Shown piece by piece: positions 11,691 through 23,575 of a stretch of 64,000 nucleotides of DNA. Position 1 is the first letter of the stretch; each line of letters begins with the position of its first letter. Origin of the DNA: Glycine soja. Its lineage: Eukaryota > Streptophyta > Magnoliopsida > Fabales > Fabaceae. The stretch covers positions 5,652,001-5,716,000 of the forward strand of contig NC_041021.1 in assembly GCF_004193775.1 (NCBI RefSeq), written 5' to 3'. Position numbers and translations under genes: made by a program. Under the pieces are notes generated by a model. That model saw only the letters and a program-made list of their open reading frames with translations. It did no database searches and was not told where the DNA came from.

Positions 11691-13515
11691 CTAACAATAG
11701 TCGAGAAGTCCGTGGATCTCCTCGGGGGTGGAGTAGGTGTCCGCCATTGCTTTGGCCTTGGCTAGCAAACGGGGAAGTTCTTGACTCCCGTTAAAGGTAA
11801 GAGCAAATCGGTCCATCCACATGGTTGCCTTTGGGTGTAACGAGTCGATCACCCTTCCTCTAGCCTCTTTTTCCGCGTACACTTGGGCATACTCGTCCGC
11901 CACCCTATGCTCGTGGGCCGTGGCTAGACTTAGTTCTTCTTGGTACTTGGTGATGATAGCTAACATGTTGGTCTCTGTCTCGCATAAACGCTGAGACAAG
12001 TTTCTTTTGGTCCTTGAGCAAACGACTAACTCTTCTTTTAAAACCACGCTATGTGCTCGTGATCGGTCTCTCTCTTCCCTTCAAAGCTTGAGCTCACTAT
12101 TGCTGCCCCACAACGCTCCACGGAATTTGTCACGACCATGCTCTTCCCTGCGAGCCCTCTTGGTTTCTTGTTCAAGGGCTTTTGCGGTAGCTGCATTTTC
12201 TTCTCGTAACCCAACACACTCTTTCCGAACGTCTGTAGCGACCAACTTGAATTTTTCTTTGGCAAGTCTCGCTTTTCCTAGTTCGGTTTTCAGAGCTCGG
12301 ACTTCTTCATCCTCTTACGGAGCTTCAAAGTTCTCTTCGTTGATAATCTTTAACTTGGCGAGCCAATCTAAACCTCGTGTACAAACTTTCGGCCATTCAT
12401 GATAACCACCAATGATGCCATTACAAATGCCCCTAAGTTCTTTATCTTTCCTTAACGGGCTTTCCCACGCCTTATGGACTCTTTGTATAACTTTAAAATT
12501 TTGCGCGCCAAAATCTCTCATAAGGAAAGGAGACAGGCTTTCTTCCGTCGGTGCTCCCCTCATGGGGTACCCTAACTGTCTTATAGCAAGTGCGGGATTG
12601 TAGTTAATGCAACCCCTCGTTCCTATCAGCGGGATGTTTGGGTAGCCCCCACATGAGAAGAGAACTCCCTCATTTCCTTCTTTCCATCGTGGAAACCAGT
12701 TGACTGTTCTGCCTCCTATCCCAGCCAAGTGTTGGTCCCAATCTACTCTTCTTTTTTCGACACACGAGCGATGGCTTCGGAGCGGACATGGATGCCTTAT
12801 GTCTTGTTGGAATAAGTGCGAAACCAACCATACACAAAGAGCGGGTAAACAACAGATGATTCGTGCACTACTCTTTTCGCACCTTCAGTCAAATGTGTCA
12901 AATAAGTCCGCCAAGACAGCTACTACCGGGCTCTCTTTGCTATGGTGATATGAAAGGAAAGCATCAAATGCGCCTAGGTCCACCAAACCATCCACATTTG
13001 GAAAGAGGACAACCCCAAAGATTAGCAATGCTAATACATCCATAAACGGGATCCACTCCTCTTGATTCGCCATATCCCTCGCCTTGCCTTCTAAGTACTT
13101 CCGTGGTAGGCCCACTATGCCGTTTCGAGTTTGCTTTACGCGGTCCAATCCTCTCGCCGAATCCCTAACCACAATTGCAATTTTGCTCAAGGAGGGAAGA
13201 AACCCAGAGAAAAGATATGGTTTCCTTCCCCCAAGAGGACATCCTAGAATCTCCTCAAATTCTTCAACGGTCGGTACTAATTGGAAGTCTCCAAACGTGA
13301 AGCATCTCAAGGGCTGGTCATAGTATTGGGTGAGTGATGCAATGGCTTTTGTGGATATCTCTGCTATGGTCAAATCTAAGATCTTTCTGTACACCTTGCG
13401 GAAGGCTTGCATTTGGAGAGGTCCCATCAACCGCCCCAACTCCTTAATGCTGGTGATATCTAGGCCCTTAATCTTGACTTGATAAAAACCTTTTGCCAGT
13501 TTGATCTGTCCCCAT
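11691..13515 (-). pseudogene. Ogre-type ORF1 (element A), frameshifted
   Basis: This is a homologue of the intact ORF1 of element C. Matching pieces lie at 13439-12885 (LTQYYDQPLRCFTFGDFQLV region), 12827-12315 (WDQ...GRT, GTRGCINYNPALAIRQLG) and 12047-11691 (C-terminal helical part). The start would be the ATG at 13515. It is broken by a frameshift near 13480, another near 12850-12880, a TAA near 12316, and changes near 12050-12250. An ORF upstream of gag is diagnostic of Ogre elements; its biochemical role is unknown. From memory the N-terminal half belongs to a plant family catalogued as DUF7745, which should be checked. Confidence 0.85.
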
Positions 13516-14356
13516 GTTTACTAAAGTGAAACAAAAACCCGGTGCGAATCAAAACTCCGACATCTATTATGGGTGGAATGTATGAATGCATGAAGGAATG
13601 CACATGACACAGATGCAATTTATGAATACGGGAGCGTGGGAAATTGTCTCCTTCTTAGATACAACGTCTTAGGGTAGCAAAGTGCCCAACGTATGTATTT
13701 AAGAAGGTGACACGGATCCTCCGTTGGTTTGCCCAAGAAAGGGGATTAAGACGGAACCCACGCATGATGCATATGCGAAAGGTACAATACGAGGATGTCC
13801 ATAGTACGACAATATTCATAAATAAATATAAGCAAAAGGGTACATGACACTTATGCATGGCAGTGGAAAAATGGCACGCAGCGTGTTTGCTTCGTGCCTC
13901 TATTTAAGGGACCTATATGGGAGAGAGCTAAAAAGGTTTTTAGTGATAATCCCCAAGGTGGTCATATCTCTCTTGATGGTCTCTAGAGGTATCATCCTCT
14001 GCAGTAGTAGGGACTACTAGCAACAATATGTTTTCAAAGAGAAAAACTCTAGATGAGGGTTCACTGCAATCAAGCAAGTCGGAGACCTAGCATGATCACA
14101 GATTCACCTCCACTCCTTATGTTCCCATGAACCCGAGTATAGGGCCCTTTTTCAACTCACTGTGTGTTTAAATAGTGTTGGTGTTTGTGTGCATCAAATG
14201 AATAAATATTTACCCCATGCATACATTTTAAAACGCACTAAAAGCATCACAGAGTTACAATACAAGAACATAAGAAAAATAATGGGAAACCAACAAAGGA
14301 GGATGTCATGATAAAACATTGCACAAGATTAAATGGCCTAACTCTCAAAAAATACT
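13516..14356 (-). other. 5' leader of element A
   Basis: Non-coding interval between PBS and ORF1. It is closely matched in element C (37941-38783), including the block TTCACTGCAATCAAGCAAGT near 14060 and 38497. Nothing else is recognised. Confidence 0.65.
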
Positions 14357-14373
14357 CCCCAGTGGAGTCGCCA
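14357..14373 (-). other. Primer-binding site, tRNA-Arg type (element A)
   Basis: The minus strand reads TGGCGACTCCACTGGGG, two bases inside the 5' LTR. It matches the 3' end of plant tRNA-Arg(ACG) plus CCA with one difference as I recall that tRNA. tRNA-Arg priming is the known Ogre condition. The identical 17-mer occurs in elements B, C and F. Confidence 0.85.
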
Positions 14374-14375
14374 AC

Positions 14376-16162
14376 TGTCGCAACCTACCCTTCGACAGGA
14401 GGGCGACGCATGACTCGCAGGTGCGTGTTCCAAGAAAAGGAATATGCGCGAAGTCGCGACCAACGTTTATTTGATGAAAACATCGGAAAAATCGAAAAAG
14501 ACGTGATCTACGAACTTTAAGTGAAAGGTTCGGGAGTTGTATTTACGCACGAGGAAGGTATTAGCACCCCAAGCGTCCGTCACAAGAGACGGCATCCTTT
14601 AATAAAATGTGCAAACATGACTTCAATTTTATGTTCCCTTTTACGACTTTATTTCTTTTTATATTTTTTATCTTTTTGCGGTCGACGAGGGTGTTTCCCT
14701 TGCTCCTACGTATTCCTTAATTGCGATAAGGAAATCATACCTACGTAGTTCTTTGTGAACAAAGTGTTTGGTTAAGTTGTTTTTATCCTTTTTGCAAAAT
14801 ATGTTTTTATTGAATGAAAGGTCATTTAAGGTGTTGGACCATTAAACAATCTTTCGATTCTTTTGAAAAGAGAGAAGACATTAAGGCATTGGACCATTAA
14901 TGATCTTTTTATTTTTGAAAGAGGTAATGAAGTTACAAGTTGATTTTAGGCCTTTAGAAATCTACACTTAACCAATAAAAATGGAAAAGACCATTTCAAG
15001 GCGTTGGACTTTTAAAAATGGCTTTTTAAGGCGATGGCAAAAGTTTGGTTTATGAATTGATTTTAGCCTTAGTTTCACTTTGGTTATTAGTCGATTCGAT
15101 TAAGAAAGAAAAATCCCAAAGAGAAAACGTCCGATTGATTTTTTTTATTTATTTTACTAAAAGATATTTTTTATTATTATATTATTATTTTACCTCTTTT
15201 TGGTTTCCAACGTGGTTACGGCATGACCGAACGGTCGGATTTCATTTTAACATAAATTAACGGATATTACAATTCAAATGATCGGTGGAAATTTATTTTA
15301 TTTTTTGATTAGGCTAGAAGATGACTTAAGTAAATGACTAAAGCACGTCAAAAGGGGGTACAGAAAGTAAATGAAACGAGAATAAAAGCACGTGAAAACA
15401 AATGAAGACCACTAAGGGTACATAGAATGAATTGAAAAGTTCGATTTCGGGAACTTACCGGTTGAAGACCGAAGAATGACGAAGAACGAACGAAGAACGC
15501 TGAAGAACGGTTGAAAATCTTCACGAAATCACCCACGAAAACGTTACGGAAGCGCCTCGGCTTGGGTTTTCTTCACGAAAACAATTTTTTTCACTAATTT
15601 CAAGTGATTCTCGAATTACCAGGAGGGTTGAACATTTTTTCCTTTCACCTCTCCCCCTATTTATAGGAAAATGGGGGAGAAGCTTGCCACCCAGCTCGCC
15701 CAAGCGAGCTCGGTTGCTTCCTCCAGAAGCAACCGCCTTCTGGAGGAATTTTCTGGAAGGCCTAAGTGGGCTTGGTTGCTATTTGCACCCCCATTTTTAC
15801 TAAATACACCCCCTTGCTCTTTTTTCGTGATTCTTTTTCCGTAACGTTACGAAACTTTACGAATTTCGTAACGATGCTTGTTTTCTTTCCGTAATGTTAC
15901 GAAACCTTACGGATTACGTAATCATCCCCTTTTTTGCCTTCTGGAACGTTATGGAGCTTTACGGATTGCACACTAACACTTCCTTTTAATTTCTGGCATG
16001 TCACGAAACTTCACGGATTGTGCTACAATGCTTTCTTTGGACTTCCGGCATGTCACGGAACTTCACGAATTGCCTAATGATGGGTGCCAAGTACCTCGAA
16101 GTGGTCAAACGAGGGTCGCATCCCAACAACGGATGGTCCCCGGACGAAATTAGGGTATGACA
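14376..16162 (-). repeat. 5' LTR of element A
   Basis: 1787 bp, running from TGTCGCAACC to GGTATGACA on the plus strand (so TGTCATACC...GGTTGCGACA in element sense). U3 is the right-hand part with repeated CGTAACGTTACG-like motifs (15838-16060). The R-U5 leader is the left-hand part and holds the TACGTA pair (14706-14742) and GTTGGA-loop hairpins (about 14820-15030). Confidence 0.93.
15652..15712 (-). promoter_or_regulatory. Core promoter of element A LTR (TATA box plus upstream palindrome)
   Basis: TATAAATA on the minus strand at 15666-15659, flanked by CTCCCCCTATTT and AAATGGGGGAG, an imperfect inverted repeat. Upstream in element sense is AGCTCGCCCAAGCGAGCT (15694-15711). The same arrangement is found in the LTRs of B, C and F. 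Transcription is expected to start about 30 nt further left; this is inference. Confidence 0.7.
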
Positions 16163-17048
16163 CAAACAAAGAGTCATTTAAGGCATTGAACCTCGAAACG
16201 ATGTTTTAAATTTTGAAAAGTGGAGGGAATCGTTAAGGTGTTGGACCTTGAAACGATCTCAAGTGATGTTTGATAAAAAGAAGAGGTTATGAATTGGTTT
16301 TATCTTGGTTTTATTTATTTTCTTTCAACTTTTTTAAAGACGACTTTACAATACTAGTGATCGGTTAAGATTGAACTTTACAAAGAAAATGAGATCATCG
16401 ATGATTGATGAAGGAAATGAATATGCACAAAAAAACAAGGGGGACCCCTAAGGGTACATAGATCTCATTCAAATCTTAAAAACAAAACTAATCGATGGTC
16501 GCAAGAAAAACACTGAACAAGGAACAGCGTAGGGATTGATCACAGTCGCAATTCAGCAACGCCTCAGCTTCGTTTCCTCTTCTTTCTTCTTCTTCTTTCT
16601 CTCTTCTTTCAATTCCCTCACTTTCTGACCTTGGAACCTCTCCTCAGCCTCCCCTTCACGCCTTTTTGTAGAAAAAAAGGCATTTGGGATAATGGCAGCT
16701 CACCCAGGCGAGCTGATACTTACTCCTGAAGTAATTGGCTCGCCCAGGCAAACTAGTACCTTCACCTTGAAGTCTTTTGCCCCTCCTTTTGGTATCTTTC
16801 GCATTCTTGATCAATGAAAAGTTTCTTGATCAATAGCAGAGCCAGAGGCTAGCATGGGAGAGCTAGGGTCTAGGAAACTCAATGAAAAGACTCTTTTGCC
16901 CCTCCTTTTTGGTATCTTTCGCATTCTTGATCAAAACATTGAATGATCATATGTTTCACGCTATAACTGGTGTTTAACACCGTAAGTCAACCAGCAAGGA
17001 TCAAAAGATCAACGAACAATAGTCCCTGGATGAAATTAAGGTATAACA
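16163..17048 (-). repeat. 3' LTR of element B, right-hand remnant
   Basis: Matches 42356-43195 of B's 5' LTR in order. The rest of this LTR was displaced by the insertion of element A, whose LTR end abuts it at 16162/16163. It contains GAAATTAAGGTATAACA at the end before the PPT, and a degraded version of the GCTCGCC palindromes near 16700-16750. A locally duplicated CTTTTGCCCCTCCTTTTGG block occurs at 16782 and 16890. Confidence 0.85.
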
Positions 17049-17065
17049 GTTGCCCTTCTCTACTT
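17049..17065 (-). other. Polypurine tract of element B
   Basis: The minus strand reads TAAGTAGAGAAGGGCAAC next to the 3' LTR, a decayed version of the tract beside the A and C 3' LTRs. Confidence 0.65.
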
Positions 17066-17159
17066 ATCTTTTATTGGAAATAAAATGGAAGTAAAGATAA
17101 GGACACTAATTTCGTTCAAGTGACCTTGTTATTCGACCGGGCAACTGGCGAAAACCAAG

Positions 17160-17517
17160 GAAGTGAAACCAAAAAAAAAGAGGACATTAAAGTCTTATAA
17201 AACGTTAAATGGAGGACATGGTAGTCCTGTAGAGCAGAAGACACTTGAAGTTTTTTTTTTGAAGCATTGAAATAGAGGACGTTGAGTCCTAAGAAGCACA
17301 AAGATAAGGAAATCGAGTCCTATAAAAGACAAAAGACGTTGAAGTCTTAAAAAGTGTAAAAGACAGAAGACATTGAACTCTTGTAAATGTAAAAGATAGA
17401 AGACACTGAAGTCTTTGAAACGTAAATGAAGACATTGTAGTCTTTGAAAGCGTAATTGACTGAAGACATTGAAGTCTTTGAAATGTAAATGAAGACATTG
17501 TAGTCTTTGAAAGCGTA
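17160..17517 (-). repeat. Hairpin array of element B, left part
   Basis: About a dozen units of roughly 29 bp, each of the form AAGAC-ATTGAA-GTCTT or AGGAC-GTTGA-GTCCT, separated by TTGAAAGCGTAAATG-like spacers. Stems vary between AAGAC/GTCTT and AGGAC/GTCCT in a compensated manner. The array continues at 19067 after the solo LTR insertion. It lies at the same place in the element as the 24-bp array of element C (30060-31255). Confidence 0.85.
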
Positions 17518-19066
17518 TGTTGGATCAAGTGGCCTCGGAATAATTAAGAAGGTGGGGTTGAATTAATTATGAACGTGTCTTGACTAATTAAAAATTTATC
17601 CTTCTTAATTTTACTAGATTCAATTAGGCTTTACTACTAAGTTATGAGAAAGTAAAGAACAGAAACAATAACTTAGACAAAAGTAAAGCGGAAATAAAAA
17701 GTGCACAGCGGAAAAGTAAAGAGTGTAGGGAAGAAGAAAGCAAACACAAGATTTATACTGGTTCGGCCACAACCCGTGCCTACGTCTAGTCCCCAAACAA
17801 CCACCGGTTCTTGAGATTTCCAATAACCTTGTAAAATCCTTTACAAGCAAAGATCCACAAGGGATGTACCTCCCTTGTTCTCTTTGAACAACCAAGTGGA
17901 TGTACGCTCCACTTAAACAGATCCATAAGAGATGTACCCTCTCTTGTTCTCAGTATTACAACCCAAGTAGATGTATGCTCTACACTTGTACTACAAAGAA
18001 TGTACGCTCCAATGTGTTAAGACAAAGAATTCTTAGGCGGTTAGTCCCTTGAATCTTTGTAAGGGGAAACAAAAGATATCTCAGGCGGTTAGTCCTTTGA
18101 AATCTTTTGTTCAAAGGGAAGAGGAAGAATCAAAAGAATTCTCAGGCGATTAGTCCTTTGAATCTTTTGGCAAGAGGAAGAAGGAAGAATCAAAAGAATT
18201 CTTAAGCGGTTAGTCCTTTGAATTCTTCTGGCAAGAGAGAGAAGGAAGAAAAGATAACACACTTTTGTTTTCCACAAAATTTCCACTTGCAGAAAAACAA
18301 AGTTTTGAAACCGAAGTTTAGAAAGCTTTTTGGCAAGAGCTTTTGCAAAGAAAGACAATGGGCAATGATCATAAAAGATTTGAAAGAAATATGTGTTTTG
18401 GATGCTTGTAAAATGCGTGCCAAGGTCTTGCTTTTATAGACTCTTCATGTCTAGTAAAAAACCATTGGAAGAGTTATGACTTTTGAGAAAATCATGTTAA
18501 GAGTTATAACTCTTAACTTTTTCTTCAAAACTATTCACTGGTAATCGATTACCACAATGGTGTAATCGATTACACAATGTATTTGATGAAATCGATTACA
18601 CAATGTATTTGATGAAAAGTTGTGACTCTTCACAATTGGATTTGAATTCCAACGTTCTGATTCACTTGTAATCGATTACTAATATAGTGTTTACAATATT
18701 TGAAAATCATTTTGGAACGTTACAAATCATTTGAAAATATTTTGAAAATCAATCTGGTCATTGGTAATAGATTACTGATAACTGGTAATCGATTACCAGA
18801 GAGTAATCACTCTGGTAACTTAGAAAATTTGAGAAAATTCTTTTGTATAACAAAACTGTGCTATTTGGTTTTTGAAAAATTCTTTTAATACTTATCTTAT
18901 ATGAAGTCTTGAATTGTTGCTTCTTGATTTCTTCTCTTGAATCTTGAATCTTGGAGTGGATTCTTGATGCTTGATCTTGAAGTCTTGAATCAATCTTGAA
19001 TCAATCACTTGAGCTTTTGGCATCATCAAAATTGCTTGGTTCATCATCATGAAGCTTGCTTCTACA
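17518..19066 (-). mobile_element. Solo copia LTR (D type), minus strand, in element B
   Basis: 1549 bp. Begins TGTTGGATCAAGTGGCC and ends GCTTGCTTCTACA, the reverse complement of the element D LTR. It is flanked by GCGTA at 17513-17517 and 19067-19071, a clean 5-bp target-site duplication. No internal region is present, so it is the product of LTR-LTR recombination. It contains the GGGTACA-loop hairpins (17857-17988) and the GGACTAACCGCC repeats (about 18030-18230), plus several TAATCGATTAC motifs (18541-18800). Confidence 0.93.
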
Positions 19067-19370
19067 GCGTAAATGGCTGAATACATTGAAGTCTTTGAAA
19101 TGTAAATAAAGATATTGTAGTCTTTTGAAAGCATAAATGACTAAAGACATTGAAGTCTTTGAAATGTAAATGGAGACATTGTTGTCTTTTGAAAGCGTAA
19201 ATGACTAAAGACATTGAAGTCTTTGGAATGTAAATGACAAAGGACTTGAGTCCTATGAAAGCATAACGACAGTGGGCTTTGAGTCCTATGAAAGATAAGG
19301 ACAGAGGACATTGAGTCCCATGAAATCATAAAACAAATGATGTTGAGTCCTATGAAACAACCCAATAGTT
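19067..19370 (-). repeat. Hairpin array of element B, right part
   Basis: Continuation of the 17160-17517 array: AAAGACATTGAAGTCTTT, AGGACTTGAGTCCT, GAGGACATTGAGTCC and similar. It ends at TAGTTACTAGTACCAAAGGG, which aligns with the end of the element C array (GGGTACTAGTACCC, 31238-31251). Confidence 0.85.
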
Positions 19371-21546
19371 ACTAGTACCAAAGGGCTCAACCTTATGAGA
19401 AAGCAAGAGATTGACTCTTTGAAAGGGTCTCTCATCCTAAACTTAAGAGATAGGACATTAGATTTAGGAACTGATATATGAAGAGAAATCTTCGCACTTA
19501 TAGCCTAATATGAATATGATTTTTTGGGATGCAGATGCATGCAACCTTCATCTTGAAATGCGGTAAATGCAGGCTTTGTATCTAGTAATGCAAAAGGTTT
19601 TGAATCATGAAAATTGTGTAATGCTCATGACATTCTTTCCTATCTTTGTGATTTTATTTTGATTTGATTTTTTTTCTTTTTTTTCTTTTTGTGGAAAACA
19701 CAAATTGACTCTCTTTTTGAAAGACGTGATAACTCATGAGACCTCATCCTATCTTTTTGAAAATCTCTTTGGGGACTCCCTCAGAGTGTGAGTTTTGTTT
19801 AATTTAGTCACTTGACAATTTTGTGTGACGACAGTGGAGCCATTTGACATTTAATCAATCAACTGAAATGATGATCCTAGGGTTTGTCCCTTTCCTTCTT
19901 GTTTAAAAACTTTGATTATTCTACACAGCAAGAAAACATAAGGCTTTAGGATCGATCGTGCGTCCCATTGAAGGATGGCAATGGATCGTCACACTTTGGC
20001 ATGTGACCAAGTGAAACTTTCCTGATTTAAAGTCATAGAGTGATGCTAAGGGTCTGTTGATCTCACTGAAACTTGATGACATGGGCAGATGCCGAAAGAA
20101 TTTATACTACAAAGGCCACCATTGGATTCAAAAGGATTCCTAAGGAGTCCACATGAGCAACTAACATCAAATGTTACCTTACTATCATAATTTTCTTTGG
20201 GCATTTCCCACGAGCTACTGGTTGAATGAGTTTTCTTCTCAAACGTGCAAGTGCAAAACCTAGAGGATTCTCTTTTTCTTTTTATATATATTTTTTTAAC
20301 AATCACAAGCATGCATGGGTTCCATTCCCGAATCCTAACTTTAAAAGCAAAATTAGTCATTCCTTGATCCACATGGGCTTTATTGGGCTTGTAATGTTGT
20401 CAGGGGTAAGAGGGCTATGAAAGAAAGGATTAGAGAGGCTCAAAGAGTGTTTAAGGGTTACATTGAGTAAGAACCTCAAGAGCGTTGCTTGTACCTTTTG
20501 GGTTGGGCTCTACTCCTTTTATCATATACATTAATCCTTATTGCACTTTGTGTGCCTTCCTTGTAAAATTTGAAGATCTTTTGTCTCTCTTTTTCTTCAC
20601 TCTCCTTTGGCGGATTTTATTTTCTTTTTCTCTTTCATTGTTGCCCAACTTAATGCATGTGTTGTTTGCATTGATCTTCCTGCCGGTTTAGCGATGGTTC
20701 CTACTCAGGGTTTCTTTTTTGTTTTTTGTGTTGCTTTTAGAAAACAAATATGCTTTGGCTCGGAGGGGGTAGCAAGGGATAAATTAGTGTGTGGGATGTT
20801 GAGACACGGTCATGTGTCATTTCAAATCTTGACTAGATACTTTTGTAGTTTGGATTTTGGGACCAAACCCCTGATAAACACGCTCCTGATTCTTTCTTCT
20901 TTTTATTTTTTATTAACCCTAATTTTTGCTTAGGCCATCCTTTCGGGTTTTCAACCTACCAGATGAGAACTTCTGATCTGCCCTTAAGTTTGCTTGAGGC
21001 TCATGCATGGTGCCTCTCATTGCCCTAGTGTAGGGCTCTGAGGTATCTATTGTTGTCTTTTGTCATGACCTTGTAGCAAGGAAAAATGAAAGAAACTATG
21101 CAGGTTTTCAAAAATCAATTTTCAAGGACGAGGAATATTTAAAGGATTTTCAATTGACAGATTAACTCAAATGACTCTTATTCTTGATAACTCACTTTTC
21201 TCTCAAAAATACAACTTTTAAGAATGATAAAATGAGGTCACATGAATGTTTGTACTTCTTATTTCTGATTTGAAGCACAGTCAATCAAACGTTTTTTTAA
21301 CTTTTTACTTTACTCGTCATTTACGGCACCCTCACCAAACGTGGAGAACGAGCAATTTAAGCAAAGATGTAATTATGAGAGAATGAGAGACAAGGACATC
21401 AAATTTATCCATGTTATTAGCATTATGACTATTGTTTACAGTAATGGCATAAACCTGAAAATCCTAATGAATCATTGGAGACATCTAACATCAACCTTCA
21501 AATTACCCCAAGCATCATACATAGTATTACTTGATGACATCAGAAT
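19371..21546 (-). other. Element B 3' region without coding capacity
   Basis: Where pol would be expected, no RT, RNase H or integrase motif is visible on either strand. The sequence parallels element C's 31260-33290, for example GGGATGCAGATGCATGCAACC at 19528 and 31369, and the CTCATGCATGGTGCC block at 21000. Poly-T/TTTTCTTT runs lie at 19660-19700. Short frames here show no recognisable domain. Confidence 0.65.
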
Positions 21547-23235
21547 TCACGAGCGATTCTTCTCCTCGAATCTAAGCCAGCCTGCATCAATCAGACTTTG
21601 CACCTTATGTTTCAGGGTCATACAATGCTCAATGAAATGCCCCAAAACTCCCTCATGATAAGCACATGTCACGCTGGGGTTATATCCTCTGGGAAATGGA
21701 GGTTGAGAAATCTTTGTTGGGCTTATGATTGCCATTGCATTATCGAGTAGATAGGGGAGTAAGTCAGCATATGGCATTGGAGTTGGGGTGAATTCTACAG
21801 GCTTCTTTTCTGCAAAGTTCCTTCCCCGGTTGGCGTTTTGATTGGTATTAGGCGTGGTGTTTGGTCTTGGATATGCATCGGGTGGATTTTGTGGCCGATT
21901 TGGGGGTGGCCTTTGTGGATGATTGGGTGTTCTTGGCTGGTGGGGTGGTGGGTAATGAGCAAGACTGATATTGGCCAAGTATTGATATTGTTGGGCTAAT
22001 GGGAAATTTGGCCATGCAGGAACGACAGTCACAACATGGGTTTCTCCCTCCTTTTTATGCCCTCCATTTTCCCCAGGCCTCCTATCACCAGAATTCATTG
22101 AAGCAGCATAATCAAATTTGCCTCTTTTTAGGCCTACTTTGATCCTTTCACCAACGAAAACTAAATTGGCAAAGCTTGAAGGAGTGTAATCCACCATCTT
22201 CTCATAGTAGAACACTGGTAACGCATCTACTATCATTGTTCTTTGAAAGATTCATGCTCCTTATTACACATGTTCTTTAGCTGCATTCTATTCGGAGCCA
22301 TATCAGAATTCTACTGATACCGCCTAATGAAGGCAATCATTAGGTCCTTCCAAGAATGGACTCGGGAAGGTTCCAGATTAGTATACCAGGTGACGACTGC
22401 CCCAATAAGACTTTCTTGGAAGAAATGCATCAACAATTTTTCATTTTTTGAGTATGCCCCCATTTTCCTGTTGTACATCTTCAGGTGATTCTTGGGGCAA
22501 GTAGTGTCCTTGTACTTATCGAAATCCGGCACCTTGAACTTCGAAGGGATAACGACGTCGGGCACTAAGCACGGTTCTGCCATGATAGCAAAGGCATAAT
22601 CTTTGCCTCCTTCAATAGCCCTCAACCTTTCCTGTATATGATCAAATTCCTCCCTTTCCACTATGGCAGGAGGCAGTTTTCCCATTGCAAAATGCAAGGG
22701 TTGTGGTTGTGGGCGATACTGAGGGGGCCCCGGAGTGTTTGGCAGGGGTATGCCACCAAATGCCTGCCCCTCAGTGGCATATCCGAGGTGAGGTACGAAG
22801 TCGGCTACAGTGTGGCGGGGTACTTCATGTGTCTCCCCCATGGGTTGAGAGACATTGCATGATCAGATTGGGGTTGTTGGCTCCCAGTGGGTGTGGGAGT
22901 AGAGTTATCGATATTCCCATTGGGAGTGTGTGCAACATTGGGTGGTGTATGTTGGGAGGCAAGCCATATGGTGGGAAGGAATGCTTGTTCTGAAACTGCA
23001 CAAAATGAGGGCCACCCGTACTTCCTAACGCTTCGCCTTACCATATCCTAGACTGAACGATTTACTTGATTGAGGCCACATGGGTGAGATAGGTCCACCT
23101 CAGTGGCGGTACTCGCAGCAATGACTGTAGTCGTGTTGACCTCCAACATTTTTTCATACTCATTGTGGCCATTTGCTCTTTCATGGCCTCCATGTCGGCC
23201 TTCATCTGCTCTTGCACTTCCTCTATTTCACTCAT
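21547..23235 (-). pseudogene. Gag (element B), broken
   Basis: The ATG at 23235 begins an acidic, Met-rich N-terminus like that of the A and C gags. The capsid-like domain is at about 22311-22560 (DKYKDTTCPKNHLKMY...WYTNLEPSRVHSWKDL). A proline/asparagine-rich linker follows (about 21800-21990), then a CAYHEGVLGHFIEHC segment (about 21640-21670), a C/H arrangement in place of a normal zinc knuckle. Damage: frameshift near 22850 and 23150, TAG after RRYQ near 22311, and a deletion near 22240-22250 that removes residues present in the C gag. Confidence 0.85.
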
Positions 23236-23570
23236 TACTCTAGCTCTGGCATGCGTTCGGTAAAGGCATCGTAAAGCGCGTTCTTTCCTTATGATTACAA
23301 TGATTACGAATCTGATTTAAAAAAGAATGCAATGAGCAATGCATCCAAATGTGAAAAGAAAAATAAGCATGAATATATGTCTATGATATATTGTTGAAGT
23401 ATTGCAAGTTTTACACAGGACATTCAGTATAACATAGGGTCGATTCAATTCAAATTTTCATTAAAGCAACATGGTTCATCACATCTTGTCAGAGTCAAAG
23501 TGAAATTGGAAATAAAACATGGACATCAACAATCCTCAATTTTGTAAATTATTTAGCTCAATCATGTGTT
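23236..23570 (-). other. Element B leader, left half
   Basis: Non-coding leader just upstream of gag in element sense. It is continued across the element C insertion at 40729-41932. Nothing further recognised. Confidence 0.6.
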
Positions 23571-23575
23571 GGTAG
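23571..23575. other. Target-site duplication of element C, left copy
   Basis: GGTAG immediately before TGTCGCAACC. The matching GGTAG is at 40724-40728, directly after the other LTR. Confidence 0.95.

Larger units (their letters stand above)
1..16162 (-). mobile_element. Element A: Ogre/Tat-type Ty3/gypsy LTR retrotransposon (truncated by window start)
   Basis: Reading on the minus strand, the order is 5' LTR (14376-16162), tRNA-Arg-type PBS, ORF1, gag, protease with G-patch, candidate intron, RT, RNase H, second RNase H, integrase, long 3' region with tandem repeats, polypurine tract, 3' LTR (from 1140 leftwards, incomplete). Extra ORF1, tRNA-Arg primer, intron before RT and dual RNase H are the known hallmarks of the Ogre branch of the Tat lineage. 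At least 16.2 kb is present. By eye the two LTRs differ by a few percent, so insertion is moderately old. The right flank at 16163 is the interior of another LTR (element B), so A sits inside B. The duplication partner lies outside the window. Several internal stops make this copy non-functional. Confidence 0.9.

Noticed and set aside
14357..14373. tRNA-like 3' end sequence
   Set aside because: Only the 17-base primer complement is present; no tRNA body, so it is a PBS and not a tRNA gene.
18202..18439. Overlapping short frames on both strands in the solo LTR
   Set aside because: They lie in the LTR leader repeats and are not kept in the other LTR copies.
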